Source: Saliniramus sp050485405 (GTDB lineage Bacteria > Pseudomonadota > Alphaproteobacteria > Rhizobiales > Beijerinckiaceae). Taken from it: a DNA stretch of 64,000 nucleotides. Position numbers and translations under genes: made by a program. The notes under the pieces are model-generated. The model was not told the DNA's origin. It saw only the letters and a program-made list of their open reading frames with translations, and did no database searches. Of this stretch, positions 35,820 to 44,667 are shown one piece after another; positions within the stretch are counted from its first letter, which is position 1; the number at the start of each line of letters is the position of its first letter. Location of the stretch: assembly GCA_050485405.1 (NCBI GenBank), contig JBJHBI010000012.1, positions 1 through 64,000 on the forward strand, written 5' to 3'.

Positions 35820-36587
35820 TCAGCTTCCGGAACGGCGCAGGACGCGATAGGCGTAACCGTAGCGCGCGGCGAAGCCGAGGCTGCGATAGAGCGAGATCGC
35901 GGGCGTGTTCGTCTCGAGCACCTGGAGATAGGCGGCCTTCGCCCCACGGCGCGCCGCCTCCGCGAGCATCCCCGATACGAGCCGGCGACCGAGGCCGCGC
36001 CCGCGCAGGCGCTCGTCGATCAGGATGTCGAACAGCCCGACATGGCCGCGCTCGATCACCGCGAGCCCGTAGCCACAAGGCGCACCATCCTCAACGAGCG
36101 TGGCGTAGAACGCTTCGACGCGGATCGCCGCGAGCATGGTGGTGAGGGTGGGGCGAATGCCGGTGCCGTGGCGGTTGCCGGCGACGAATCCGGCGAGCCA
36201 GGTTTCGTCGGGCTGCGCCGCGAAGCGCAGAGCGCGATCATCGGGCGCCGACAACTCGTGCCCGGGATCGGGCCGGACCATGATCGCGGTCGGCTCGATC
36301 CGGGCGTAGCCGCGCGCATCGAGCCAGGCATCGTCGGCGGGCGTCGCGAAGGGGTTCAGGCGAAAGATCGGCGACTGGCCGTTACGGCGATAGAGATCCT
36401 CGATCGCCGGCCCGACCCGCTCCAGCGGCGCCGCGCCCGCCGGCAGCGCACAGGCGGAATTCGCGCGTTTGGTATAGCCATCGGCAAAACGCAGGAGCCA
36501 GCCGTCGACGATGAGGCTCTGAAGGGCCGGCCAGGCGTTGAGCGCGCGCTCTTCGAGACCCGCCGCCTCGGATTGGTCCGCGCTCAC
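35820..36587 (-). CDS. GNAT-family N-acetyltransferase
   Basis: The C-terminal half carries the acetyl-CoA loop RLRGRGLGRRLVSGML and the GNAT end LQVLETNTPAISLYRSLGFAARYGYAYR. The N-terminal half (EERALNAWPALQSLIVDGWLLRFADGYTKRANSA) has the pattern of the subgroup with an extended N-terminal domain. The 255-residue product starts at a GTG that shares GTGA with the stop of the upstream cupin gene, so translation is coupled. The substrate is unknown. Confidence 0.87.
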   Translation of the reverse strand: MSADQSEAAGLEERALNAWPALQSLIVDGWLLRFADGYTKRANSACALPAGAAPLERVGPAIEDLYRRNGQSPIFRLNPFATPADDAWLDARGYARIEPTAIMVRPDPGHELSAPDDRALRFAAQPDETWLAGFVAGNRHGTGIRPTLTTMLAAIRVEAFYATLVEDGAPCGYGLAVIERGHVGLFDILIDERLRGRGLGRRLVSGMLAEAARRGAKAAYLQVLETNTPAISLYRSLGFAARYGYAYRVLRRSGS

Positions 36588-37042
36588 GCCCCGCCCCGGG
36601 GCACCGGCCTCCAGTCCGGCGGGGCCATCTCGAAACCGGCGAAGTCGAAGCCGGGCGCCACGGTGCAGCCGACGAGCGTCCAGGCGCCGAGCGAGGTCGC
36701 CGTCTGCCAGTGATGGGCGGGTACGATGATCTGCGGCTCCTGGCCGTGCACCAGATCGGGGCCCAGATGGCGCGCCTGCGCATCATGGCCGTTCGGCGAG
36801 ATGGTGATCACCATCGGTGCGCCGGCATGGTAGTGCCAGATCTCCGTGGCATCGACGCGATGCCATTCGGAGACCTCGCCCAGCCCGAGCAGATAATAGA
36901 TCGCCGTGGAGACCGCGCGTCCGCCGGCATCGGTCGCAGGATCGCGGAAGGTCTCGCGAAAATAGCCGCCCTCCGGATGGGGTTTCAGATCGAGGCGCCT
37001 GATCACCTCCTCCGCCGTGAGCCCGCCGATGGCATGCGCCAT
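36584..37042 (-). CDS. Cupin-fold protein (DUF985/Cupin_5)
   Basis: This 152-residue protein matches Cupin_5: LKPHPEGGYFRETFRD at the start, STAIYYLL, EWHRVDATEIWHYHAG with the cupin metal histidines, and TLVGCTVAPGFDFAGFEM. Members bind a metal in a single beta barrel; their substrates are unknown. It lies between gloB (3 bases upstream) and the GNAT gene (4-base overlap), forming a three-gene minus-strand operon. Confidence 0.88.
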   Translation of the reverse strand: MAHAIGGLTAEEVIRRLDLKPHPEGGYFRETFRDPATDAGGRAVSTAIYYLLGLGEVSEWHRVDATEIWHYHAGAPMVITISPNGHDAQARHLGPDLVHGQEPQIIVPAHHWQTATSLGAWTLVGCTVAPGFDFAGFEMAPPDWRPVPRGGA

Positions 37043-37045
37043 TGC

Positions 37046-37813
37046 CTATCCCCTGTTCTTCCATTCTCTCAGGGCGCGGAATACCGCGTCCGGCGCGCCG
37101 CTGGCAATACCGACCGCATCGGCCACCGCCGGTTCATGCGCACGCAGGAACGGATTGGTCGCCTTCTCCTCGGCGAGGGTGGTCATGCCGAACAGGTCCT
37201 TGGCCTCGGCTCGCGCCTGCGCCTCCCGCAGGCGATCGGCGAGAGCGGCATTGCCCGGCTCGACCTTCTGCGCGAAACGCGCATTCGCGAGGGTGTAATC
37301 GTGGCCGACGATCGCGACCGTCTCGTCCGGCAGCTCCCGGATGCGCTCAAGCGCGCGAAACAGCGCATCGTAATCGCCGCCGAAGACGCGCCCGCAGCCC
37401 ATCACGAAGAGTACGTCGCCGGCGAGCAGCAGATGATCGGTGGCGAAATGATAGACGATGTGATCGGCGCAATGCCCCGGAGTCTCCCAGATCGTCGCCG
37501 CCATCTCGCCGACGCAGACGCTGTCGCCCTCGCGCACGATCGTATCGGCCATCTCGGCGACGTCACCGGCGGAAGCGGGCGCGACGATGCGGCAGCCGGT
37601 GCGGGCCTTGAGCGCCTCGAGCCCCTGCACGTGATCCCAGTGACTATGCGTCACGAGGCAATCGGTGAGTTCCCAGCCGGTCTCGCTCAGAGCGGCGGCG
37701 ATGGCCGCCTCGTCGGGGGCGTCGACACTCGCGCAGGCGCCGCTCGCCGGATCGCGGATCAGCGCGCCGATATTGTCTTCGAGACAGCGGAAGTGGTGGA
37801 TCTGTGCGGCCAT
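37046..37813 (-). CDS. gloB: Hydroxyacylglutathione hydrolase (glyoxalase II)
   Basis: Glyoxalase II hydrolyses S-lactoylglutathione to lactate and glutathione, finishing methylglyoxal detoxification. The 255 residues have the metallo-beta-lactamase motif THSHWDH (the canonical form is THHHxDH), further metal histidine in ETPGHCADHIVY, aspartate in LLAGDVLF, and the C-terminal NPFLRAHEP of the glutathione-binding HAGH_C domain. It heads the gloB-cupin-GNAT operon. The promoter lies in the 187 bases shared with divergent mtnP. Confidence 0.93.
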   Translation of the reverse strand: MAAQIHHFRCLEDNIGALIRDPASGACASVDAPDEAAIAAALSETGWELTDCLVTHSHWDHVQGLEALKARTGCRIVAPASAGDVAEMADTIVREGDSVCVGEMAATIWETPGHCADHIVYHFATDHLLLAGDVLFVMGCGRVFGGDYDALFRALERIRELPDETVAIVGHDYTLANARFAQKVEPGNAALADRLREAQARAEAKDLFGMTTLAEEKATNPFLRAHEPAVADAVGIASGAPDAVFRALREWKNRG

Positions 37814-38000
37814 GATGTCCTCCCTTCACATCTTCGAGGGATGCGCGTTTTTGTGTCCTGATTCTCTCGCAAGCATCGCCCCGCGTCCAGTGCAATTGGA
37901 AATAGCGCTTCAGGCGCAAGGCGCCACTGTGGCACCGGCCTTGCGAAACCGGGCATTTACAGGCAAATGAAGGCATTCCACGCAGCGAGGGAGAGCGGTG

Positions 38001-38876
<876 letters not shown>

Positions 38877-38920
38877 ACCCGCCCGTCCCGAGACCGACAA
38901 TCCGCGAGAGAGGAAGCGAT

Positions 38921-39466
38921 ATGGATCAAAGCTTCGAAGCCGCCCTGAAGAATTCCGTGCGCACCATTCCCGATTACCCCAAGCCCGGGATCATGTTTCG
39001 CGACATCACCACCCTGCTCGGCGATGCCGGCGCCTTCCGGCGCGCCGTGGATGCGCTCGTGCACCCCTATGTCGGCGGCAAGGTCGACAAGATCGCCGGG
39101 ATCGAGGCGCGCGGCTTCATCCTTGGCGGCGCCGTGGCGCACCAGCTCTCGGCCGGCTTCGTGCCGATCCGCAAGAAGGGCAAGCTGCCCCACCGCACGG
39201 TGAGCGTGGCCTATGCCCTCGAATACGGCACCGACGAGATCGAAATGCATGCCGATGCGCTGGTTGCCGGCGAGAAGGTGGTGCTCGTCGACGATCTCGT
39301 CGCCACTGGCGGCACGGCGGAAGCGGCGGTGAAGCTCCTGCGCGGTCTCGGCGCGGAGATCGTCGCGGCCTGCTTCATCATCGATCTGCCGGATCTGGGC
39401 GGCGCGGAGCGGCTGCGGGCAATGGATGTCGAGGTGCGCACGCTCATCTCCTACGAGGGGCATTGA
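38921..39466 (+). CDS. apt: Adenine phosphoribosyltransferase
   Basis: Apt converts adenine and PRPP to AMP. The 181 residues show the N-terminal TIPDYPKPGIMFRDIT, IEARGFILG and the PRPP-binding VVLVDDLVATGGTAEA. GAGAGAGGAAG precedes the ATG. Together with mtnP it forms a compact route from methylthioadenosine to AMP. Confidence 0.96.
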   Translation: MDQSFEAALKNSVRTIPDYPKPGIMFRDITTLLGDAGAFRRAVDALVHPYVGGKVDKIAGIEARGFILGGAVAHQLSAGFVPIRKKGKLPHRTVSVAYALEYGTDEIEMHADALVAGEKVVLVDDLVATGGTAEAAVKLLRGLGAEIVAACFIIDLPDLGGAERLRAMDVEVRTLISYEGH

Positions 39467-39518
39467 TCGGGGACATCGAGGCGGAGCACTTACGCAGGGT
39501 CACTTGTTGGCGGCGCTG

Positions 39519-39536
39519 ATGACGGCTTGATGACAA
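39519..39536 (-). promoter_or_regulatory. Candidate PHO box upstream of the PhoR-like kinase
   Basis: On the minus strand TTGTCAT-CAAG-CCGTCAT fits CTGTCAT-N4-CTGTCAT with one mismatch in each half-site and the exact 11-base period. It lies 164-181 bases before the kinase start. The box points away from the kinase gene, which weakens the case; PhoB would nevertheless bind the repeat. Confidence 0.35.
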
Positions 39537-39548
39537 ACGTGACGATTT

Positions 39549-39563
39549 CCCGCAAATTGCGGG
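39549..39563. promoter_or_regulatory. Perfect 15-bp palindrome downstream of apt
   Basis: CCCGCAA-A-TTGCGGG is a perfect inverted repeat 82 bases after apt and 136 bases before the sensor kinase start. No T-run follows, so it is more likely an operator-like site than a terminator. Its binder is unknown. Confidence 0.4.
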
Positions 39564-39699
39564 CGATTGTCGTATTGCTGTCGCATGAGCGTGTTTTCGT
39601 GAGCGTGAATATGCTTCCCGAATCACTTTCGCCCTCCGGCCTTGCATGCGCGGTCATGCACCGAGGCGGGGACAGGCAGTGACGAGGCGGGGAGCGGGA

Positions 39700-41094
39700 A
39701 TGCGCGAACAGGAACCGGGTGAGCCGATGAACCAGTATACGCCGCCACCCGTCCTGCCGCCCGGCCCGATCGCGCAGACGGGCCCGCAGCAGAGCGGCGC
39801 CCCGTCGAGCCCCCCTGAATCACGCGCCCTCGAACAGGCCGCGATGCGCGGCGCGGCGATCGGTGCGGCGGTCGCGAGCGCCGCCCTGCTCGTGACCGCG
39901 ACCGTCTTCTACGGATTCAGCCCGATCCTGATCGCCGTCGCGGCCGGCGCGACCGCACTCGCGCTCGCCATCGCGGTGACCCGCGCCCGCACGACCCGCC
40001 GCCGCCTCCAGGTCACCGCGGATCAGCGCATCGCCGTGGCGGAGGCGCTTCTGGCCAATATCCCCGATCCCGTGATCCTCGTCGACCGCAGCGCGCGCGT
40101 GCGCGAAGCGAATTCGGCGGCGCAGAACCTCTTCCCGGCCATGCGCAAGCGCGCGCCGATCGCCTATGCCCTGCGCGCGCCGGAAGTGCTCGGCGGGATC
40201 GAGCAGGTCCTGCGCACGCGCGCGCCGACCCGCGTCACCTATACCCAGCGCCTGCCCACCGAGCGCGCCTTCGAATTGCTGCTCGGCCCGCTCGACATCG
40301 CATCCGGCCCGGAGCAGGACGAGGAAGCGGTGATGCTGTATTTCCGCGACCTGACCAACGCGCACCGGATCGAGCGCATGCGCGTCGATTTCATCGCCAA
40401 TGTCAGCCATGAATTGCGCACCCCCCTCGCCTCCGTGCTCGGCTTCATCGAGACGCTCGAAGGCCCGGCCCGCGACGATGCGGCGGGCCGCGCACGCTTC
40501 CTCGCCATCATGCGCGAGCAGGCCCTGCGCATGACGCGCCTGATCGACGAGTTGCTCTCGCTCTCGCGCATCGAATTGCGCGCCCATCTGGCGCCCACCG
40601 AGGCGATCGACCTGATGCCTGTGATCCGCCAGATCCTCGACACCCTCGCGCCACTGGCGAAGGAGGAGGGCGTCACCTTCCACCAGGATCTGCCGGACGG
40701 CCCCGCCATGGTCTGCGGCGATCGCGACGAGCTTCTGCGCCTCGTCGAGAACCTCGTCGAGAACGCGGTGAAATACGGCGGATCGGGCGGGCGCGTCGAT
40801 ATCGCCCTGACGCCGCCGGAGGGTGCGGGTCGCGCCTGGACGCTGAGCGTGCGCGATTACGGACCCGGCATCGAACGCGACGACCTGCCGCGTCTCACCG
40901 AGCGGTTCTACCGCGCCGATATCGCGACGAGCCGCAAGAAGGGCGGCACCGGGCTCGGCCTCGCCATCGTCAAGCATATCGTCGCGCGCCATCGCGGGCG
41001 GCTGAGCATCGAGAGCGAGCCCGGCGAAGGTGCGGTCTTCACCGTGACCCTGCCGGATGCGGGCGCCGTTCGCGAGCCACTGCCCTTGCATTGA
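39700..41094 (+). CDS. phoR: PhoR-like sensor histidine kinase
   Basis: The 464 residues contain two N-terminal membrane helices (about 50-95) with almost no periplasmic loop, a PAS domain (about 110-200; ANIPDPVILVDRSARVREANSAA as its start), a HisKA domain with phospho-acceptor His in FIANVSHELRTPL, and an HATPase domain with N box LVENLVENAVKYG and G boxes DYGPGI and GGTGLGLAI. This is the layout of alphaproteobacterial PhoR. The usual pst-phoU-phoB genes do not follow. The ATG at 39700 has GGGGAG 6 bases upstream; ATG 39727 also has a site. PhoR is inferred from architecture. Confidence 0.8.
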   Translation: MREQEPGEPMNQYTPPPVLPPGPIAQTGPQQSGAPSSPPESRALEQAAMRGAAIGAAVASAALLVTATVFYGFSPILIAVAAGATALALAIAVTRARTTRRRLQVTADQRIAVAEALLANIPDPVILVDRSARVREANSAAQNLFPAMRKRAPIAYALRAPEVLGGIEQVLRTRAPTRVTYTQRLPTERAFELLLGPLDIASGPEQDEEAVMLYFRDLTNAHRIERMRVDFIANVSHELRTPLASVLGFIETLEGPARDDAAGRARFLAIMREQALRMTRLIDELLSLSRIELRAHLAPTEAIDLMPVIRQILDTLAPLAKEEGVTFHQDLPDGPAMVCGDRDELLRLVENLVENAVKYGGSGGRVDIALTPPEGAGRAWTLSVRDYGPGIERDDLPRLTERFYRADIATSRKKGGTGLGLAIVKHIVARHRGRLSIESEPGEGAVFTVTLPDAGAVREPLPLH

Positions 41095-41250
41095 TCCGGG
41101 TACTTTTCCCACCGGTTTCGTATCGCGGCTGCGATCATTTGGATTCGCGACCATCATTTGCATTCACGACAATGACACCTTGCGGCCCTGGCGTTGTGTT
41201 TTGACGATGCGCAAGTTTTCCTGCATGACGACAAGCAGGAGTGAAACGCC

Positions 41251-42189
41251 ATGCAACTCACCGGAATTCATCATCTCACCGCCATCTCCGCCGATGCGCC
41301 GGCAAACCATGCCTTCTACACGCAGGTTCTGGGCATGCGCCTCGTCAAGAAGACGGTGAACCAGGACGATACCTCGGCCTATCACCTGTTTTACGGTGAC
41401 GGGCGGGCGAGCCCGGGCAGCGACATCACCTTCTTCGAATGGCCCGTCCCGCGCGAGACCCGCGGCACCCATGCCATCACCCGCACCGCCTTGCGCGTCA
41501 CGGGGCGCGAAGCGCTCGAATACTGGGTGAAGCGCTTCGACGAACACGGCATGCCCCATAGCGGGATCATCACCCGCGACGGGCGCGAGAGCCTCGATTT
41601 CGAGGATCCGGAAGGCCAACGCCTCAGCCTCGTCGACGATGGCGGCGCGGGGACCGGCGAGATCTGGGAAAAGAGCCCGGTTCCCGCGCAGTTCCAGATC
41701 CGCGGCCTCGGCCCGATTACCTTGAGCGTCCCCGACCCGGCACCGACCGATCTCGTCCTGACGCGCGTGCTCGAAATGCGGCGCGTGCGTGAATTCGAGG
41801 AGAACGGGCGCAAGGTCGGCGTCTACGAGATGGGCGAAGGCGGGCCTGATGCGGAAGTGCTGCTCGTCGCCGAGCCCGATCTGCCTCCCGCGGGCCAGGG
41901 CGCCGGCGGCGTCCACCACATCGCCTTCCGCACGCCCGATCGCGCGCAATACGATGCCTGGGCACAGCGCCTGGCTTCGATCCGCCTGCCTTCGAGCGGA
42001 CCGGTCGACCGCCACTATTTCCGCTCGCTCTACTTCCGTGAGCCGAACGGTATTCTGATCGAGATCGCGACGGACGGCCCCGGTTTCGACGTCGACGAGC
42101 CGATGGAGACCCTCGGCGAGCGGCTCGCCCTGCCCCCGTTCCTCGAAGACCGTCGGGAGCAGATCGAGGCCGGGCTGAAACCTTTGTGA
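41251..42189 (+). CDS. VOC-family ring-cleaving dioxygenase-like protein (MhqO/MhqA type)
   Basis: This protein has two vicinal-oxygen-chelate modules in 312 residues: LTGIHHLTAISADAPANHAFY and GAGGVHHIAFRTPDRAQY mark the metal histidines of each, with REPNGILIEIATDGPGF supplying the final glutamate. Homologues annotated as ring-cleaving dioxygenases respond to hydroquinones and catechols in Bacillus. The substrate here is unknown. The ATG follows CAGGAG. It is monocistronic and ended by a strong terminator. Confidence 0.87.
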   Translation: MQLTGIHHLTAISADAPANHAFYTQVLGMRLVKKTVNQDDTSAYHLFYGDGRASPGSDITFFEWPVPRETRGTHAITRTALRVTGREALEYWVKRFDEHGMPHSGIITRDGRESLDFEDPEGQRLSLVDDGGAGTGEIWEKSPVPAQFQIRGLGPITLSVPDPAPTDLVLTRVLEMRRVREFEENGRKVGVYEMGEGGPDAEVLLVAEPDLPPAGQGAGGVHHIAFRTPDRAQYDAWAQRLASIRLPSSGPVDRHYFRSLYFREPNGILIEIATDGPGFDVDEPMETLGERLALPPFLEDRREQIEAGLKPL

Positions 42190-42222
42190 ACCGGTACTGA
42201 TTCGCAGTGCGATAGTATGCCG

Positions 42223-42257
42223 CGCCCCGGAGCCACCACTTCCGGGGCGTTTCTCTT
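42223..42257 (+). terminator. Rho-independent terminator after the VOC dioxygenase gene
   Basis: CGCCCCGGA (42223-42231) and TCCGGGGCG (42241-42249) form a perfect 9-bp stem with a 9-base loop followed by TTTCTCTT. It lies 34 bases after the stop. Confidence 0.88.
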
Positions 42258-42622
42258 GCGATTACGGCAACTTCCTCCGCTCGTCGCCGGAACTGCCGCA
42301 ATTTGTTTTTTCCATCTCCCGGCGCCTCCGGGACGGCTCGCTCGATTCCATGAATTCCTTGCGCACTACGGCGTTCACGCGCGTGAAGCTACGCAACGCA
42401 GCGGGTTCGACCGTCGATTTACTCTTGGTATCCAAGAGAGCGCCGAAAAAATGAGCGTGAATTTTATTTCGCTCCTCTTGAAGAAAAAGATTTTTTGACA
42501 TACTTGTCGGAGCAATACGCCAATTCGCGCTGATTCAAGCAATGTTTGGAAGCGCAACACCACCCGTCGGTTGATAACCGGTAAATGAAAACGGGTCCTA
42601 ACTTTGAAAGAGGTTCGTAACG
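42258..42622 (+). promoter_or_regulatory. Long AT-rich upstream region of mucR
   Basis: This 365-base stretch between the terminator and mucR holds no convincing gene. The part from about 42440 to 42500 is much richer in A and T than its surroundings, and a TTGACA (42495-42500) lies in it. MucR-type proteins bind AT-rich DNA and repress their own genes, so this is probably the autoregulatory promoter region with a long 5' leader. A 79-codon minus-strand frame (42262-42501) here is not supported. Confidence 0.45.
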
Positions 42623-43084
42623 ATGAGTGAAACGGCGCAGGACAACGCCCATATCGAGCTGGCTGTAGAGATCGTATCTGCTTACGTCAGCAACAATTCT
42701 CTGCCTACGGCCGAGCTTCCGGGGCTGATCGAAGCCGTGCACGGTACGCTGCAGAAGATCGCCACCGGCGCGCAGGAAGAACAGGTGGAAGCACCGGTTC
42801 CGGCCGTTCCGATCAAGAAGTCCATCACGCCGGACTTCATCATCTGCCTCGAAGACGGCAAGAAGTTCAAGTCGCTGAAGCGCCATCTGCGCACCAAGTA
42901 CGACATGACGCCGGAAGAGTATCGCGCCAAGTGGGGCCTGCCGGCCGATTATCCGATGGTCGCGCCGAACTATGCTTCGGCCCGCTCCGAACTCGCCAAG
43001 GCGATGGGTCTCGGCGCTCAGCGTCGCAAGGCGCCCGAGGGCGAGAGCGCCCCGCGCGGTCGCCGCTCGCGCAAGGTCGCGTGA
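42623..43084 (+). CDS. mucR: MucR/Ros-family zinc-finger transcriptional regulator
   Basis: MucR/Ros proteins are global, H-NS-like regulators of Hyphomicrobiales that bind AT-rich DNA and control exopolysaccharide, motility and cell-cycle genes. The 153 residues have the N-terminal oligomerisation region (LAVEIVSAYVSNNSLP), a zinc-finger segment with Cys75, Asp78 and His88 (CLEDGKKFKSLKRHL) and MTPEEYRAKWGLPADYPMVAP. The C-terminus is basic. It has its own long upstream region and a strong terminator. Confidence 0.95.
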   Translation: MSETAQDNAHIELAVEIVSAYVSNNSLPTAELPGLIEAVHGTLQKIATGAQEEQVEAPVPAVPIKKSITPDFIICLEDGKKFKSLKRHLRTKYDMTPEEYRAKWGLPADYPMVAPNYASARSELAKAMGLGAQRRKAPEGESAPRGRRSRKVA

Positions 43085-43127
43085 TCACACGTGCCTGAAT
43101 GATTGCAGGCATCGCGCCTGAACGGAC

Positions 43128-43156
43128 AAGGCCGCCCTCGACGGGGCGGCCTTTTT
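43128..43156 (+). terminator. Rho-independent terminator of mucR
   Basis: AAGGCCGCCC (43128-43137) pairs perfectly with GGGCGGCCTT (43144-43153) around a 6-base loop and runs into TTTTT. It is 43 bases after the mucR stop. Confidence 0.9.
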
Positions 43157-43192
43157 CATGCGCGAAGCAGTCGCGCTCGAAGCCATTGTTCG

Positions 43193-43241
43193 ATGCATCA
43201 TTTTATCCGTCAGCCGGTATCCACCTGACGGAATGATGCAT
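43193..43241. repeat. Interrupted inverted repeat at the 3' end of hmgA
   Basis: Outer arms ATGCATCATT (43193-43202) and AATGATGCAT (43232-43241) and inner arms CCGTCAG (43207-43213) and CTGACGG (43225-43231) are exact complements; only a 4-base bulge on one side interrupts 17 paired bases. It begins at the hmgA stop codon. No T-run follows in the hmgA direction. It may be a 3' stabilising hairpin or a small repeat element. Confidence 0.7.
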
Positions 43242-44557
43242 TATCGATCCCACGGATCCTTGCGTTCGGGATCGAAATGCTTCTTCAGCCCATCCCAGCA
43301 ATCGATATAGTTGTCCTGCACCTCCGGAAGATCCGCCGCATAGCGGGTGATGCGCTGGGGAAAGCGGGTCTCGAACATGAAGGCCATGGTGCCCGTCAGC
43401 TTGACGGGCTTCAGCTCGCCGTTCGAGGCATGTTCGAAGGCCTGCTCGTCCGGCCCGTGAGCGAGCATGCAATTGTGCAGGCTGAAACCGCCGGGCGTGA
43501 AACCTTCCGGCTTGGCGTCGTAGACGCCGTAGATCAGCCCCATGAACTCCGACATGATGTTGCGGTGATACCAGGGCGGACGAAAGGTGTTGTCCGCCAC
43601 CATCCAGCGTTCGGGGAAGATGACGAAGTCGATATTGGCCGTGCCCGGCGTCTCCGACGGCGCGGTCATCACCGTGAAGATCGACGGGTCCGGGTGATCG
43701 AAGGAAATCGCACCCACCGGCGAGAAATGCCGCAGATCGTATTTGTAGGGCGCGTAATTGCCGTGCCAAGCGACAACGTCGAGCGGTGACTGGCCTATCT
43801 CCGAGAGATAGAGCTCGCCGCCCCACTTCACATAGAGCTTCGAGGGGACCTCGCGGTCTTCATAAGCCGCAACGGGGGTGAGAAAGTCGCGCGGATTGGC
43901 CAGGCAATTCGCCCCGATCGGCCCGCGATCAGGCAGCGTGAAGGCGCCGCCGTAATTCTCGCAGACATACGCCCGCGCCGGCCCGTCGACGAGTTCGGTG
44001 CGGAAGATCACGCCGCGCGGGATGATGCAGATCTCGCCGGGTTCGATCTCGATCACCCCGAACTCCGTGCAGAACCGCAGCCTGTTCTCCTGCGCCACGA
44101 TCAGCAATTCGCCGTCGGCGTTGAAGAAATACTCGTCGCGCATGTCGCGGGTGACGAAGAGGAGATGCGCGGCCATGCCGACCTGCGTATCCGCGTCACC
44201 CGCCGTCGTCACCGTGCACAAACCCTCGACGAAGCTGACCTTCTCGTCGGGCATCGGCACCGGGCTCCAGCGCATCTGGCCGATCGGCGTATCGGTATCC
44301 TCGCGGCAGGGGGCGGTGCGCAGATGGCGCTTGTCGACCTTGCGATAGCGCCCGGAATGCTTCACCGCCGGGCGGATCCGGTAGAGCCAGGAGCGCTGGT
44401 TCGTCGCCTGCGGCGCGGTGAAGGGCGAGCCGGAGAGTTGCTCGGCATAAAGGCCGTAATTGCATTTCTGCGGCGAGTTCCGGCCGACCGGCAGGGCGTC
44501 GGGCAGTGCCTCGGTCTCGAAGCTGTTGCCGAAGCCCGACATGTAGCGTGGTTTCAT
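43241..44557 (-). CDS. hmgA: Homogentisate 1,2-dioxygenase
   Basis: HmgA opens the ring of homogentisate to maleylacetoacetate using Fe(II), in tyrosine and phenylalanine breakdown. The 438 residues begin MSGFGNSFETEALPDALPVG after three residues and include the iron-ligand region PPWYHRNIMSEFMGLIYG and HNCMLAHGPDEQAFE. The gene is divergent from a MarR regulator and hppD, which makes its substrate. The maleylacetoacetate isomerase and fumarylacetoacetase genes are not in the window. Confidence 0.97.
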   Translation of the reverse strand: MKPRYMSGFGNSFETEALPDALPVGRNSPQKCNYGLYAEQLSGSPFTAPQATNQRSWLYRIRPAVKHSGRYRKVDKRHLRTAPCREDTDTPIGQMRWSPVPMPDEKVSFVEGLCTVTTAGDADTQVGMAAHLLFVTRDMRDEYFFNADGELLIVAQENRLRFCTEFGVIEIEPGEICIIPRGVIFRTELVDGPARAYVCENYGGAFTLPDRGPIGANCLANPRDFLTPVAAYEDREVPSKLYVKWGGELYLSEIGQSPLDVVAWHGNYAPYKYDLRHFSPVGAISFDHPDPSIFTVMTAPSETPGTANIDFVIFPERWMVADNTFRPPWYHRNIMSEFMGLIYGVYDAKPEGFTPGGFSLHNCMLAHGPDEQAFEHASNGELKPVKLTGTMAFMFETRFPQRITRYAADLPEVQDNYIDCWDGLKKHFDPERKDPWDR

Positions 44558-44600
44558 CTGACACCTCCCGTCTCACCGGCGCCTTGGGCGCTGGGCAGAA

Positions 44601-44641
44601 ATTGGTTGCTTGTGGGACGAATTTTGTGGCAGATTGGTTGC
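44601..44641. promoter_or_regulatory. Direct repeats in the hmgA-marR gap
   Basis: ATTGGTTGC occurs at 44601-44609 and again at 44633-44641, 32 bases (about three helical turns) apart, in the 110-base gap between hmgA and the MarR gene. Such spacing suits two protein dimers on the same face. The sites could be operators or activator sites for hmgA. Confidence 0.4.
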
Positions 44642-44659
44642 ACTGTCAACGAACAGTGC
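44640..44659. promoter_or_regulatory. Candidate operator of the homogentisate-locus MarR regulator
   Basis: GCACTGT-CAACGA-ACAGTGC is a perfect 7-6-7 inverted repeat ending 9 bases before the MarR start, next to the ribosome-binding site. It is the right size for a MarR dimer and would allow autorepression of marR-hppD. Confidence 0.5.
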
Positions 44660-44667
44660 GAGGATGC

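Noticed and set aside
42262..42501. 79-codon minus-strand frame upstream of mucR
   Set aside because: No ribosome-binding site, no recognisable motif, and it spans the AT-rich regulatory region.
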